A stretch of 64,000 nucleotides of DNA from Sphingobium cupriresistens (GTDB taxonomy: Bacteria > Pseudomonadota > Alphaproteobacteria > Sphingomonadales > Sphingomonadaceae). Position numbers and translations under genes: made by a program. The stretch spans positions 1 through 64,000 of the forward strand of contig NZ_SEOO01000019.1 of the NCBI RefSeq assembly GCF_004152865.1. Reading direction: 5' to 3'. The notes under the pieces are model-generated. The model was not told the origin of the DNA. It saw only the letters and a list, made by a program, of their open reading frames with translations, and made no database searches. Below, in pieces: positions 6,743 through 15,463 of this stretch. Each line of letters begins with the position of its first letter. Position 1 is the first letter of the stretch.

Positions 6743-7318
6743 ATGTTTGCCCGTACCCCCCGCCTGCTCCTGCGTCCGGGCTGGATGGAAGATGCCGCCA
6801 CGCTGGCCCAGACGATCAACGACCCGGCGATTCTGCGCAACCTGTCGCGCGCGCCCAGCCCCTATGGACTGGACGACGCGCAGGCGTTTCTGGCCCTGCC
6901 GCAGCATCCGCACCTGCCGCGCCTGCTGGCCTTCACCCGCACCCAGGGCGCGCCGCGCCTGGTCGGCGGATGCGGCGTGCATCTGGACGAGGATGGCGCG
7001 CCGGAACTGGGCTATTGGATCGCCCGTCCCTATTGGGGCCTGGGCTTTGCCACCGAGGCCGCCCGCGCCGTGCTGGGCATGGCGCGCGCCAACGGCGTCC
7101 GCGCCATCCGCGCCAGCCATTTCGCCGACAATCGCGCGTCGGGCAACGTCCTGCGCAAGCTCGGCTTCCGCTTCACCGGGCAGACCGCGCGGCGCTACAG
7201 CCTGGGCCGCGACGCTATGGTCGATTGCCTGTTGTTCGAGGAAGGCGATGCGGGGCGGCAGGATAATGACCCGGCCATGGACCTGTACCGCGATGCAGTG
7301 GTGCCGATGGCGGCCTGA
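6743..7318 (+). CDS. GNAT-family N-acetyltransferase (RimJ/RimL type)
   Basis: 191 residues from ATG 6743, 8 bases after AGGAGAG. The start TPRLLLRPGWMEDAATLAQTI is typical of the RimJ/RimL branch. The core GYWIARPYWGLGFATEAARAVLGMA is the acetyl-CoA site (motif A), with the W-G-x-G-x-A-T-E-A signature of this subfamily. ASHFADNRASGNVLRKLGFRFTG is motif B, where N-x-x-S normally contacts CoA. The substrate cannot be read; ribosomal protein N-termini or small amines are possible. It faces a second acetyltransferase tail to tail across 14 bases. Confidence 0.85.
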   Translation: MFARTPRLLLRPGWMEDAATLAQTINDPAILRNLSRAPSPYGLDDAQAFLALPQHPHLPRLLAFTRTQGAPRLVGGCGVHLDEDGAPELGYWIARPYWGLGFATEAARAVLGMARANGVRAIRASHFADNRASGNVLRKLGFRFTGQTARRYSLGRDAMVDCLLFEEGDAGRQDNDPAMDLYRDAVVPMAA

Positions 7319-7332
7319 TTGGGCGCCTCCCT

Positions 7333-7866
7333 TTACAGGGGAAGCGCTTTAGGTCGATCGAACAGCCGCGTCGGCTTCCCGCCCAGTTCGGTGTCGGTCA
7401 GCATCTGGAAACCCAGTTTCTCGGCGACCTTGATCGAGGCCATATTGCCGGGATCGATGATGCAGCGGATAGACGGCGCTTCCAGATTGGCGTCGCTCCA
7501 GGCGAGGATCGCCTGCATCGCTTCGGTGGCGATCCCCCTGCCCCAGGCTGGCGGACCGAGCACCCAGCCGGCTTCCGGCACGCCCTCCAGTTCGGCAAGG
7601 CCCCTTTCGGCGTTCAGCAGGCCCGCTTCCCCCAGGAAGGCGCCGCTGTCGCGCTCCTCGATCACCCACATGCCATAGCCGAGCAGCGACCACATGCCGG
7701 CATAGCGCAGGATGCGGAACCAGACCGCCTGGCTGTCGAGCGGGACGCCGCCAATGTGGCGCACGACGGCCGGGTCGGCCCAGAGCGCGCGGCAGGCGTC
7801 ATAATCCTCGACCCTGTGGGGGCGGAGGATCAGGCGGGTGGCTTCGAGTGCGGGGGCATCGGTCAT
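7333..7866 (-). CDS. GNAT-family N-acetyltransferase
   Basis: 177 residues from ATG 7864-7866. It begins LEATRLILRPHRVEDY and carries GWVLGPPAWGRGIATEAMQAILAW, the acetyl-CoA motif, then IIDPGNMASIKVAEKLGFQM, the usual C-terminal motif. It belongs to the RimJ/RimL-like acetyltransferase_3 group but is not closely similar to its convergent neighbour, so the two are not a recent duplication. The substrate is unknown. Confidence 0.85.
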   Translation of the reverse strand: MTDAPALEATRLILRPHRVEDYDACRALWADPAVVRHIGGVPLDSQAVWFRILRYAGMWSLLGYGMWVIEERDSGAFLGEAGLLNAERGLAELEGVPEAGWVLGPPAWGRGIATEAMQAILAWSDANLEAPSIRCIIDPGNMASIKVAEKLGFQMLTDTELGGKPTRLFDRPKALPL

Positions 7867-7897
7867 GCGCCGATAAGAGCCCCCTGCCCGCGTCCGG

Positions 7898-8749
7898 TCA
7901 AGCGGTCGAAGGCAATGCGCCGTCCGGCTGCGCATTGGCGTAGGGGCTGTCGGCGAGAGCGATGAGCGCGCGGTCGTCGATCGCCCACGGATGGAAGCCG
8001 GGCAGGAAATAGCCCAGCCACGGCCGCACGACCCGGCGCACGATACCGGGCCGCACCAGCGCATAGCGCAGCAGCCCGCCCCAGGCGCGTCGCCCGGTAA
8101 TGCCGTCCTGCCGCAACAGGTCCATCATCCCGCGAGCGCGGTGGTGGAGGAAATGCCTGGTCACGACCAGCATCATCGCCGTCTTGACCCACCAGCGTTT
8201 GACGCGGCTCCAGTCGCGCGTGGCATGGACCCAGGTGTCGTGCGCCACGCCCTTATGCTCGATCTCCTCGATCGCGTGCCAGCGCCACAGCGCCGCGCTC
8301 TCCGGGTCGGCGCCGTCGAGATGGCGCGGGTCGCGAAGCAGTTCATGGGCGAGGATGGCGGTGAAATGCTCCAGCGCCATGGTCGCGGCCAGGCTGGCGA
8401 TCGGCGGGCGCTGTTTGGCCAAGTCCAGCACCATCGTCACATCGGCGTCGAGGCGGGATACGTCATAGCCATGGTCGGTCACCTGCCGGTTGAAGGCGAT
8501 ATGTTCGCGGCTGTGGACGACTTCCTGCTTGGTGAAGGCGGCGATCTCGCCCGCCAGCCGGTCCGGCGCGCCGTCGCGGAAAGCGCGGACGCTTTCGATG
8601 AAAAAGGCTTCGCCGCGCGGGAAGGTGATCGACAGCGCATTGAAGAAAGCCGTGGCGATCGGGTCGCCGTTCAGCCAATGTCGCGCTGTTGCACGGTCTC
8701 GCCCGAAACGGCGGTCGCGCGGCGTGATGGTGAGGTCGGTCGGGGTCAT
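7898..8749 (-). CDS. Predicted metal-dependent hydrolase (COG3687/PF10118 family)
   Basis: 283 residues matching the family labelled 'metal-dependent hydrolase' from sequence alone. Characteristic features are the start ITPRDRRFGRD, the helix AFTKQEVVHSREHIAFNR, and AIEEIEHKGVAHDTW. The Glu/His spacing (E..H..E..H, and EEIEH) resembles a di-metal four-helix carboxylate bundle. A hydrophobic stretch is present near 195-215. In other sphingomonads and mycobacteria such genes often sit with a TetR regulator; here a divergent TetR gene starts 54 bases away with a palindromic site between. The substrate is unknown. Confidence 0.8.
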   Translation of the reverse strand: MTPTDLTITPRDRRFGRDRATARHWLNGDPIATAFFNALSITFPRGEAFFIESVRAFRDGAPDRLAGEIAAFTKQEVVHSREHIAFNRQVTDHGYDVSRLDADVTMVLDLAKQRPPIASLAATMALEHFTAILAHELLRDPRHLDGADPESAALWRWHAIEEIEHKGVAHDTWVHATRDWSRVKRWWVKTAMMLVVTRHFLHHRARGMMDLLRQDGITGRRAWGGLLRYALVRPGIVRRVVRPWLGYFLPGFHPWAIDDRALIALADSPYANAQPDGALPSTA

Positions 8750-8770
8750 GGGGATGTCTCCGGTCGTTAC

Positions 8771-8809
8771 TTACATTGATGTAAATAAGAGTTGCTTACA
8801 ATCATGTCA
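8771..8809. promoter_or_regulatory. Paired TetR-type operator between the hydrolase and its regulator
   Basis: A perfect palindrome TTACATTGATGTAA (8771-8784) is followed by a close copy TTACAATCATGTCA (8796-8809), 25 bases centre to centre. The second copy covers the regulator's own start codon (8804). The layout fits autorepression together with control of the divergent hydrolase. Confidence 0.7.
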
Positions 8810-9421
8810 ATAAAACGCGCGCGCCTCAGCCCGGATGAAAGCCGCCTCATCGCCGTGGAGGCGGCCCGCGACCTGCTGATCGAGGCGGGTCCGCAGGCGG
8901 TGACGCTGAAGGCCGTGGCGGGGCGGGTCGGACGGACGCACGCCAATCTGCTGCACCATTTCGGATCGGCGGCGGGATTGCAGAAGGCGCTGGCGGCGCA
9001 TCTGGCCGACACGATCACCGCCAAGATCGGCGAGGCGGTGGACGCGGCGCGGCGCGGCGAGGTCAGCCCGCGCACGATCGTCGACATGACCTTCGATGCG
9101 TTCGATCGGGAAGGCGCAGGCGCGCTGGCGAGCTGGATGCTGGCGTCAGGAAATGAGGATGCGCTGGACCCGGTGGTGGAGGCGATCCACCGGCTGGTCG
9201 ACAAGCTGGCGGCGAGCGCGCTGACCCCGCATCTGGCCGAACTGATCCGGGACAATACGCTGATGCTGGTGCTGCTGGCGCTGGGCGATTCGCAGCTGGG
9301 CGGCGCGATGGCCGCCGCGCTTGCCCTGCCGCGCGAAAAAGCGCGCGAAATCGCCACGCGCAGCCTGACTTTCGCGCTGATGCAGGAGGCTGCTGCCATA
9401 GCGGCGCAGGCCAAGGTTTAA
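8804..9421 (+). CDS. TetR/AcrR-family transcriptional regulator
   Basis: 205 residues from ATG 8804. The N-terminal helix-turn-helix reads IAVEAARDLLIEAGPQAVTL followed by KAVAGRVGRTHANLLHHFGS; TH-x-NLLHHFGS is the recognition helix plus the start of helix 4. Residues beyond about 65 form the variable ligand-binding and dimer domain (Ala-rich helices). It is divergent from the metal-dependent hydrolase and overlaps one copy of a palindrome, so it is probably the local repressor. The ligand is unknown. A TTG start at 8792 would place the second operator inside the gene and is less likely. Confidence 0.88.
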   Translation: MSIKRARLSPDESRLIAVEAARDLLIEAGPQAVTLKAVAGRVGRTHANLLHHFGSAAGLQKALAAHLADTITAKIGEAVDAARRGEVSPRTIVDMTFDAFDREGAGALASWMLASGNEDALDPVVEAIHRLVDKLAASALTPHLAELIRDNTLMLVLLALGDSQLGGAMAAALALPREKAREIATRSLTFALMQEAAAIAAQAKV

Positions 9422-9451
9422 CTTTTCCCCTTTTGCGGTTATGGGCCGCCC

Positions 9452-10549
9452 ATGCATTTTCTCGATCAAGCCAAAATCTATATCAAATCCGGCTGGGGCG
9501 GCCCCGGCGCGGTCAGTTTTCGCCGCGAAAAATATGAGGAATATGGCGGTCCCGACGGCGGCAATGGCGGCAAGGGCGGCGACATCATCTTCGAAGCGGT
9601 GCAGGGCCTCAATACCCTGATCGACTTCCGCTATACCCAGCATTTCAAGGCGCAGCGCGGCACGCCCGGCATGGGCAAGAACCGCTATGGCGCAGGCGGC
9701 AAGGATCTGATCATCAAGGTGCCGGTCGGCACCCAGATATTGTCCGACCCCAAGCCGATCGAAGGCAGCGAGGACGAGGACGGCAATTGCGACTATGAGG
9801 ACCAGGACGTCCTGGCCGACTTCACCGAGGTCGGGCAGCGCGTCACCTTCCTGCGTGGCGGCGACGGCGGCCGGGGCAACATGTCCTACAAGACCAGCAC
9901 CAATCGCGCGCCGCGCCAGCATGGCACGGGCTGGCCGGGGCAGGAAATGTGGGTGTGGCTGCGGCTGAAGCTGCTGGCCGATGTCGGGCTGGTGGGGATG
10001 CCGAATGCGGGCAAGTCTACGCTCATCAATCAGGTGACCAACACCAAGGCGAAGGTCGGCGCCTATGCTTTCACCACCACCAAGCCGCAACTGGGCGTGG
10101 TGTTGCACCGCGACCGCGAGTTCGTGCTGGCGGATATTCCCGGCCTGATCGCCGGCGCAGCCGAGGGCGTGGGCATCGGCGATCGCTTCCTGGGGCATAT
10201 CGAGCGGTGCCGCGTGCTGCTGCACCTGATCGACGCGACCACCGACGATCCGATCGAGGCCTTTCATATCGTCACCGAGGAATTGGCCGCTTATGGCGAG
10301 GGGCTGGACGAAAAGCCGCAGATCGTCGTGCTCAACAAGGGCGACCTGCTGGGGCAGGAGCTGATGGAGGATATTGCCGGCCAACTGCGTGACGAGGCGG
10401 GCGTCGAGGACGTGTTCATCATCTCCGGCGCGACCGGCGAGGGCGTGGGCGCGCTGCTCGACGCGGTGCTGCTGGTAATGGACGAGGATGCGCGCGACGC
10501 GGAAAGCGAGGGCGCGGACGAGGGCGACGGGACATGGTCGCCGATCTGA
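9452..10549 (+). CDS. obgE: Ribosome-associated GTPase Obg/CgtA
   Basis: 365 residues. The Gly-rich Obg fold occupies about 1-158 (GWGGPGAVSFRREKY, GGNGGKGGD), followed by the G domain with G1 GMPNAGKST at 182-190, G3 DIPGLI and G4 NKGD. The protein acts in 50S assembly and stress control. An acidic insertion near 104-120 (EGSEDEDGNCDYEDQD) interrupts the Obg fold, and the C-terminus is short and acidic with no clear OCT domain. It lies downstream of rplU-rpmA, as in many bacteria, but separated here by four genes. Confidence 0.95.
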   Translation: MHFLDQAKIYIKSGWGGPGAVSFRREKYEEYGGPDGGNGGKGGDIIFEAVQGLNTLIDFRYTQHFKAQRGTPGMGKNRYGAGGKDLIIKVPVGTQILSDPKPIEGSEDEDGNCDYEDQDVLADFTEVGQRVTFLRGGDGGRGNMSYKTSTNRAPRQHGTGWPGQEMWVWLRLKLLADVGLVGMPNAGKSTLINQVTNTKAKVGAYAFTTTKPQLGVVLHRDREFVLADIPGLIAGAAEGVGIGDRFLGHIERCRVLLHLIDATTDDPIEAFHIVTEELAAYGEGLDEKPQIVVLNKGDLLGQELMEDIAGQLRDEAGVEDVFIISGATGEGVGALLDAVLLVMDEDARDAESEGADEGDGTWSPI

Positions 10550-10574
10550 CGGCGCCATAGCCCTACCTCCCTTT

Positions 10575-10632
10575 GGTTCGAGCCTGTCGAGAACCATGCG
10601 CGAGGGTTCTCGACAAGCTCGAACCGAACGGA
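10575..10632. repeat. REP-like inverted repeat, obgE-proB gap
   Basis: Arms GGTTCGAGCCTGTCGAGAACC (10575-10595) and its complement (10605-10625) with one mismatch, followed by GAACGGA. It belongs to the dispersed hairpin family also present at about 30702, 35059, 51243 and 57588. Confidence 0.8.
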
Positions 10633-10649
10633 TGTTGTTTTAGACCGCC

Positions 10650-11777
10650 ATGAACGCCTTCTCCGGTTTCCCCCCTGCCCTCGTCCGCCGCCTGGTCGTC
10701 AAGATCGGCTCCGCGCTACTCGTCGATCCGGCGGGCGCGGTGCGGGTGGACTGGCTGCGCACGCTGGTCGCCGATGTCGCGGTGCGTCGCGCGGCGGGGC
10801 AGCAGGTCATCATCGTGTCGTCGGGCGCGATCGCGCTGGGCGCGCGGCGGCTGAAGCTGCCCAAGGGCGGGCGCGGGTCGTTGGAGGATGCGCAGGCCGC
10901 GGCGGCGACGGGGCAGATCGCCCTCTCGCAATGCTGGGCCAGCCTGCTCGACGAAAAGGGCATCACCGCAGCCCAAATGCTGGTGACGCTGGACGACCTG
11001 GAAAATCGCCGCCGATACCTGAATGCATCAGCCACGCTGGAACGGCTGATGGCGCTCAATGTCGTGCCGGTGGTCAATGAGAATGACAGCGTGGCGACGG
11101 CCGAAATCCGCTTCGGCGACAATGACCGGCTGGCGGCGCGCATCGGACAGGCGGCACGGGCTGACGCGGTTGTGCTGCTTTCCGATGTTGATGGGCTTTA
11201 CACCGCCAACCCGCACGCCGATGCCAGCGCCATGCTGATAGAGACGATAGAGACGATCGACGCGCGGATCGCTGCGATGGCCGACGACGGGTCGGCGTCC
11301 GGCATGGGGTCGGGCGGCATGGTGTCGAAAATCCAGGCGGCGCGGATCGCGACCGGTGCGGGCGCGCATCTGGCGATCATTTCGGGCAAGGTCGACGCGC
11401 CGCTGTCGCATTGGGCAGGTGGCGGCAAAGGGTCGATCTTCCTGGCCGCCCAAGGAAAAGGCGCGCGCAAGGGCTGGCTGGCCGGTCGTTTGACCACGCG
11501 CGGGCGGATCATCGTCGATGCAGGCGCGGAAAAGGCGTTGGACAAGGGCAACAGCCTGCTGCCCGCTGGCGTCGCCAGTGTCGAAGGCGTATTCGATCGC
11601 GGCGACGTGGTCGACATCGTCGCGCAGGACGGCCGGGTGATCGCGCGCGGGCTGATCGAATATGACAGCGAGGCCGCCGTGAAGATCGCGGGCAAGCGCA
11701 GCGAGGATATCGCTGCGCTGCTGGGTGAAATGCCGCGATCGGTGCTGGTCCATCGCGACCATATGGCGATGGTCTGA
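10650..11777 (+). CDS. proB: Glutamate 5-kinase
   Basis: 375 residues catalysing ATP-dependent phosphorylation of glutamate, the first step of proline synthesis. The amino-acid kinase domain covers about 1-265 (RLVVKIGSALLVD at the N-terminus, IIVSSGAIALG, VVNENDSVAT, and RFGDNDRLAARIGQ). The C-terminal PUA domain runs from about 285 (GRIIVDAGAEKAL). In gammaproteobacteria and many others proA follows; here an SDR gene follows instead after 5 bases, so the pathway genes are split. The length is normal for the PUA-containing form. Confidence 0.95.
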   Translation: MNAFSGFPPALVRRLVVKIGSALLVDPAGAVRVDWLRTLVADVAVRRAAGQQVIIVSSGAIALGARRLKLPKGGRGSLEDAQAAAATGQIALSQCWASLLDEKGITAAQMLVTLDDLENRRRYLNASATLERLMALNVVPVVNENDSVATAEIRFGDNDRLAARIGQAARADAVVLLSDVDGLYTANPHADASAMLIETIETIDARIAAMADDGSASGMGSGGMVSKIQAARIATGAGAHLAIISGKVDAPLSHWAGGGKGSIFLAAQGKGARKGWLAGRLTTRGRIIVDAGAEKALDKGNSLLPAGVASVEGVFDRGDVVDIVAQDGRVIARGLIEYDSEAAVKIAGKRSEDIAALLGEMPRSVLVHRDHMAMV

Positions 11778-11782
11778 GAGAC

Positions 11783-12700
11783 ATGCAGCAGATGCGGATC
11801 GCCATGACGGGCGCGACGGGGTTCGTCGGCGCCGAGACTTTGGAGCAGGCGTTGGCGGACGGACTGCGCGTCAATGCGCTGACCCGCCGGGCGCAGCCGC
11901 CGCGCGCGAAGCTGAAATGGGTGCATGGGTCGCTGGACGATGCCGCCGCGCTCGATGCGCTGGTGCGCGACGCCGATGCGGTGATCCATATCGCAGGCGT
12001 GGTGAACGCGCCCGACCGCGAGGGTTTTGAGGCGGGCAATGCGCGCGGCACGATGGCGGTGGTCGATGCGATGCGGAAACGCGGGATCAAGAGGCTGATC
12101 CATGTGTCATCGCTGGCGGCGCGCGAGCCGGGCCTGTCCGACTATGGATGGTCCAAGGAACTGGCCGAGAAGCATGTGAAGGCGAGCGGGCTGGATTGGA
12201 CGATCGTCCGCCCGCCAGCGATTTACGGGCCGGGCGACAAGGAAATGCTGGAGCTTTTCCGCATGGCCAAGCGCGGCATCATGCTGCTGCCGCCGGGCGG
12301 GCGCTTGTCGGTGATCCATGTGCGCGATCTGGCGGCGCTGTTGCTGGCGTTGACGCAGGAGCGCGAGAACAGCCTGACGCGCACTTATGAGGTGGATGAC
12401 GGCACGCCGGGCGGCTGGGATCATCAGGATTTCGGGGCCGCGATCGGCCAGGCTGTAGGGCGGACGGTGCGGACCTTCGCCACGCCGGGATGGCTGCTGA
12501 ACATCGCGGCGCGGACCGACCGGATGGTGCGCGGTAAAAAGGCCAAGCTGACGCCGGATCGGGTCGATTATTTCTGCCATCCCGACTGGGTCGTCGCCAA
12601 GCGCAAGCAGCCGCCCAAGCGGCTATGGTTGCCGCAAGTGAAGACGCAGGATGGGTTGACGGCGACGGTGGCGGCCTATCGGGAGAAGGGGTGGCTGTAA
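11783..12700 (+). CDS. NAD(P)-dependent oxidoreductase (atypical SDR, NDUFA9-like)
   Basis: 305 residues with an N-terminal Rossmann motif TGATGFVGAETLEQAL, a VIHIAGVVNAPDREGF strand, a serine before the active tyrosine (HVSSLAARE) and the YGWSK pair (Tyr and Lys three residues apart). The C-terminal half (substrate side) is unlike sugar epimerases; overall it resembles the atypical SDR group related to the complex I subunit NDUFA9. The start is 5 bases after proB, so they are co-transcribed. The substrate is unknown. Confidence 0.8.
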   Translation: MQQMRIAMTGATGFVGAETLEQALADGLRVNALTRRAQPPRAKLKWVHGSLDDAAALDALVRDADAVIHIAGVVNAPDREGFEAGNARGTMAVVDAMRKRGIKRLIHVSSLAAREPGLSDYGWSKELAEKHVKASGLDWTIVRPPAIYGPGDKEMLELFRMAKRGIMLLPPGGRLSVIHVRDLAALLLALTQERENSLTRTYEVDDGTPGGWDHQDFGAAIGQAVGRTVRTFATPGWLLNIAARTDRMVRGKKAKLTPDRVDYFCHPDWVVAKRKQPPKRLWLPQVKTQDGLTATVAAYREKGWL

Positions 12701-12711
12701 CCGAACGGAGG

Positions 12712-13230
12712 TTACTGGTTTTCCATCGCAGGCTTCTTCGCCCGCTGTTCCGCCAGAAATTCGCTGATCGCCTGGCCGCTGGCGTTGAGCAGCGGGTAGG
12801 TGCGGGCGTCCGACAGCCAGTCGGGGCGGCGCGCGCCGCTGCCGTAGAATGTGTCATAGACCAGGCTGAAGGCGAGAAAGAGCAGGGTCGCGCCGATCAG
12901 CCCTTTGACCGCGCCGAAGCCGCCGCCCAGCACCCGGTCGACCGGTCCCAGCACCGATTGGCGGGTTCGGCGGCCGATGGCGTGGGCGATCATCTTGCCC
13001 GCGCCGAAAGTGACGCCGAACACCAGCACCAGCGCCAGGATCGCCGCCCCGCTGGGGGCGCCAACAAAGGGCGTCAGCACTTCGGCGACGGAGGCGTGGA
13101 ACAGGCGGATGCAGAAGATCGCCAGCACCCAGGCGATGAGCGAGAGGGTTTCCAGCACGAAACCACGCATGAGGCCCAGCACGGCGCAACCCCCGATGGC
13201 GAGCAGGACGGATATGTCGATGGCGTTCAT
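12712..13230 (-). CDS. cvpA: CvpA family membrane protein
   Basis: 172 residues with four hydrophobic helices (about 4-22, 28-45, 62-85, 100-122), starting NAIDISVLLAIGGCAVLGLMRG, the typical CvpA pattern of a Gly-rich first pair of helices. CvpA is needed for colicin V export in E. coli and is linked to envelope stability and purF in many genomes. Here it lies 11 bases downstream of radA, as often seen in alphaproteobacteria, and purF is not adjacent. The C-terminal ~45 residues are soluble. Confidence 0.88.
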   Translation of the reverse strand: MNAIDISVLLAIGGCAVLGLMRGFVLETLSLIAWVLAIFCIRLFHASVAEVLTPFVGAPSGAAILALVLVFGVTFGAGKMIAHAIGRRTRQSVLGPVDRVLGGGFGAVKGLIGATLLFLAFSLVYDTFYGSGARRPDWLSDARTYPLLNASGQAISEFLAEQRAKKPAMENQ

Positions 13231-13241
13231 TGCCAGCGTGG

Positions 13242-14609
13242 CTATCCGCGTCCCAGCATCTGGTCAACAAGCTGCGCGAGGGTACGGAAACCACTGACTG
13301 CGATTCCCTTCACCCCGTCGGCCGCGGCGGCGGGGAGGAAAGCGCGGTTGAAGCCGAGCTTGGCCGCTTCGCGCAGCCGCAGCGGGGCATGGGCGACAGG
13401 GCGGATTTCGCTCGATAGCGCAATCTCGCCGAACAGGATAACGTCCGACGGCAACGGCTTTTCCGACAGGGCCGACACCAGAGCGGCGGCGACGGCCAAG
13501 TCCGCGGCGGGATCGGACAGGCGATAGCCGCCCGCGACGTTCAGATAGACTTCGCAGGTCGAGAAGCTGAGGCCGCAGCGCGCCTCCAGCACGGCCAGCA
13601 CCATGGCCAGCCGCCCGCTGTCCCAGCCGACCACCGCACGCCGGGGCGTGGCGCCGCTCGACAGGCGCACGACCAGCGCCTGGATTTCGACCAGCACCGG
13701 CCGCGTCCCTTCCAGCGCGGGAAAGACGGTCGCGCCCGTCACCGTCTCGTCGCGCTGGGTCAGGAACAGGGCCGAGGGGTTGGCGACTTCCTCCAGCCCC
13801 TCGGCCACCATGGCGAAGACGCCAATCTCGTCCGTGCCGCCGAAGCGGTTCTTGATCGCGCGCAGGATGCGATATCGGTGACTGCGCTCCCCTTCGAACG
13901 CCAGCACGGTGTCGACCATATGTTCCAGTACGCGCGGGCCGGCGATGCTGCCATCCTTGGTCACATGGCCAACCAGGATCAGCGCGGTGCCGCGCTGCTT
14001 GGCGAATTTGATGAGTTCCTGGGACGAGGCCCGGACCTGGCTGACGGTGCCCGGCGCGCCCTCGATCAGGTCGCTATGCATGGTCTGGATCGAATCGATC
14101 ACCAGCAGGGCGGGCGGCGGCCCTTCGCTCAGGGTCGTCAGGATGTCGCGCACCGACGTCGCGCTGGCGAGCATGACCGGCGCATTGCCCAGGCCCAGTC
14201 GCTGCGCGCGCAAGCGGACCTGGTCGGTCGCTTCCTCGCCGCTGATATAGGCCACCGATAGACCGCGCGCGGCGACCCGCGCCGCTGCCTGCAACAGCAG
14301 GGTCGATTTGCCGATGCCCGGATCACCGCCGATCAGCGTCGCGGAGCCCGCGACGATACCGCCGCCCAGCGCCCGGTCGAACTCCGCGATGCCGGTGCTG
14401 GTGCGCGGCGGCAGTTCGACCTTGCTGTCGAGGCCGATCAGCGCGATCGCGCGGCCGCCATTTTGCAGATCGTGGCGCGAGGAGAAGACGGTTTCGGCCG
14501 CTTCCTCGACGATGCTGTTCCACTCGCCGCAATCCTCGCACTGGCCCTGCCAGCGGGCCGCGACGGCGCCGCATTGCTGACAGACGAATTTGCGCTTTGC
14601 CTTAGCCAT
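13242..14609 (-). CDS. radA: DNA repair protein RadA
   Basis: 455 residues from ATG 14607-14609 (MAKAKRKFVCQQCG), chosen over an upstream start because RadA begins just before its zinc finger. Cys10, Cys13, Cys24 and Cys27 form the C4 finger. Walker A GGDPGIGKST spans 94-103, the RadA-specific KNRFG motif follows in the middle, and the C-terminal third is the Lon-protease-like domain (VVGWDSGRLAMVLAVLEA). RadA is a DnaB-like helicase that extends recombination intermediates. It is co-oriented with cvpA. Confidence 0.95.
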   Translation of the reverse strand: MAKAKRKFVCQQCGAVAARWQGQCEDCGEWNSIVEEAAETVFSSRHDLQNGGRAIALIGLDSKVELPPRTSTGIAEFDRALGGGIVAGSATLIGGDPGIGKSTLLLQAAARVAARGLSVAYISGEEATDQVRLRAQRLGLGNAPVMLASATSVRDILTTLSEGPPPALLVIDSIQTMHSDLIEGAPGTVSQVRASSQELIKFAKQRGTALILVGHVTKDGSIAGPRVLEHMVDTVLAFEGERSHRYRILRAIKNRFGGTDEIGVFAMVAEGLEEVANPSALFLTQRDETVTGATVFPALEGTRPVLVEIQALVVRLSSGATPRRAVVGWDSGRLAMVLAVLEARCGLSFSTCEVYLNVAGGYRLSDPAADLAVAAALVSALSEKPLPSDVILFGEIALSSEIRPVAHAPLRLREAAKLGFNRAFLPAAAADGVKGIAVSGFRTLAQLVDQMLGRG

Positions 14610-14698
14610 GGTCACGATATGGCGGGCAAGTGCGAACAATGCAAGAACATCGATCGCGCCGCTGGAAACATCCGGCGCGCTGGCGCATTGTTACGGCC

Positions 14699-15397
14699 AT
14701 GAAAACTATTCGCGTCGCGAGCTATAATATCCGCAAGGCCATCGGCACCGACCGGCGGCGGATGCCCGAACGAGTGCTGGAGGTGCTGGCGGAGGTCGAC
14801 GCCGATATTATCGCTTTGCAGGAGGCCGACCGGCGTTTCGGCGTGCGGTCGGCTGCTATCCCGCCACGGCTGATGGACAGCCAGAGCGATTATAAAGCGG
14901 TGCCGCTGGACGTGCAGGCCGATTCGATGGGCTGGCACGGCAATGCGCTGTTGGTGCGCAAGAGCGCCGAACTGGGCGCGCATGACGTGCTGCACCTGCC
15001 CTATCTGGAGCCGCGCGGCGCGACCATGGCGGAGGTGACAACGGGCGGCGCGAGCGTGCGCGTGTTCGGGATGCATCTCGACCTGTCGGGACTGTGGCGA
15101 CGCAAGCAGGCCGCCGCGGTGATCCATGCCGCGGCTCAGGGCGCGGCGATGCCTACGGTGCTGATGGGCGACTTGAATGAATGGAGCGCGGGGCGTGGCT
15201 GCCTGGCCGACTTTGCGCGGCACTATAGTTTCGCGCCCTGCGGCCGGAGCTTCCATGCGCGGCGGCCGGTGGCGCGGCTCGACCGGATCATGCATTGCGG
15301 CAAGCTGACGCTCAAGGATTGCGGCGTCCATGAAAGCGGTGCGGCGAGGAAGGCGTCGGACCATCTGCCGATCTGGGCCGAGTTTGCGGTTGGGTAG
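14699..15397 (+). CDS. Endonuclease/exonuclease/phosphatase-family protein
   Basis: 232 residues from ATG 14699. The start TIRVASYNIRKAIG, EADIIALQEAD-like strand (DADIIALQEADRRFG), the GDLNEW metal/asparagine motif and the terminal SDHLPIWAEF form the four hallmark motifs of the EEP fold (Asn, Glu, Asp-x-Asn, Asp-His). Members act on DNA abasic sites, phosphoinositides or sphingomyelin; the substrate here cannot be read. At 232 residues it is short, with no signal peptide, so it is cytosolic. It is divergent from radA across 89 bases. Confidence 0.85.
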   Translation: MKTIRVASYNIRKAIGTDRRRMPERVLEVLAEVDADIIALQEADRRFGVRSAAIPPRLMDSQSDYKAVPLDVQADSMGWHGNALLVRKSAELGAHDVLHLPYLEPRGATMAEVTTGGASVRVFGMHLDLSGLWRRKQAAAVIHAAAQGAAMPTVLMGDLNEWSAGRGCLADFARHYSFAPCGRSFHARRPVARLDRIMHCGKLTLKDCGVHESGAARKASDHLPIWAEFAVG

Positions 15398-15463
15398 CCG
15401 CTGCCTCCGTTGTTTTGACTTGTCGGCCTCGACAAGTCCGCCGCCCTCTGCGACGTTTGCCCC

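Noticed and set aside
9146..10597. 483-codon minus-strand frame opposite obgE
   Set aside because: obgE is certain by motifs; the antisense product has His/Gln/Ala-rich composition and no motif.
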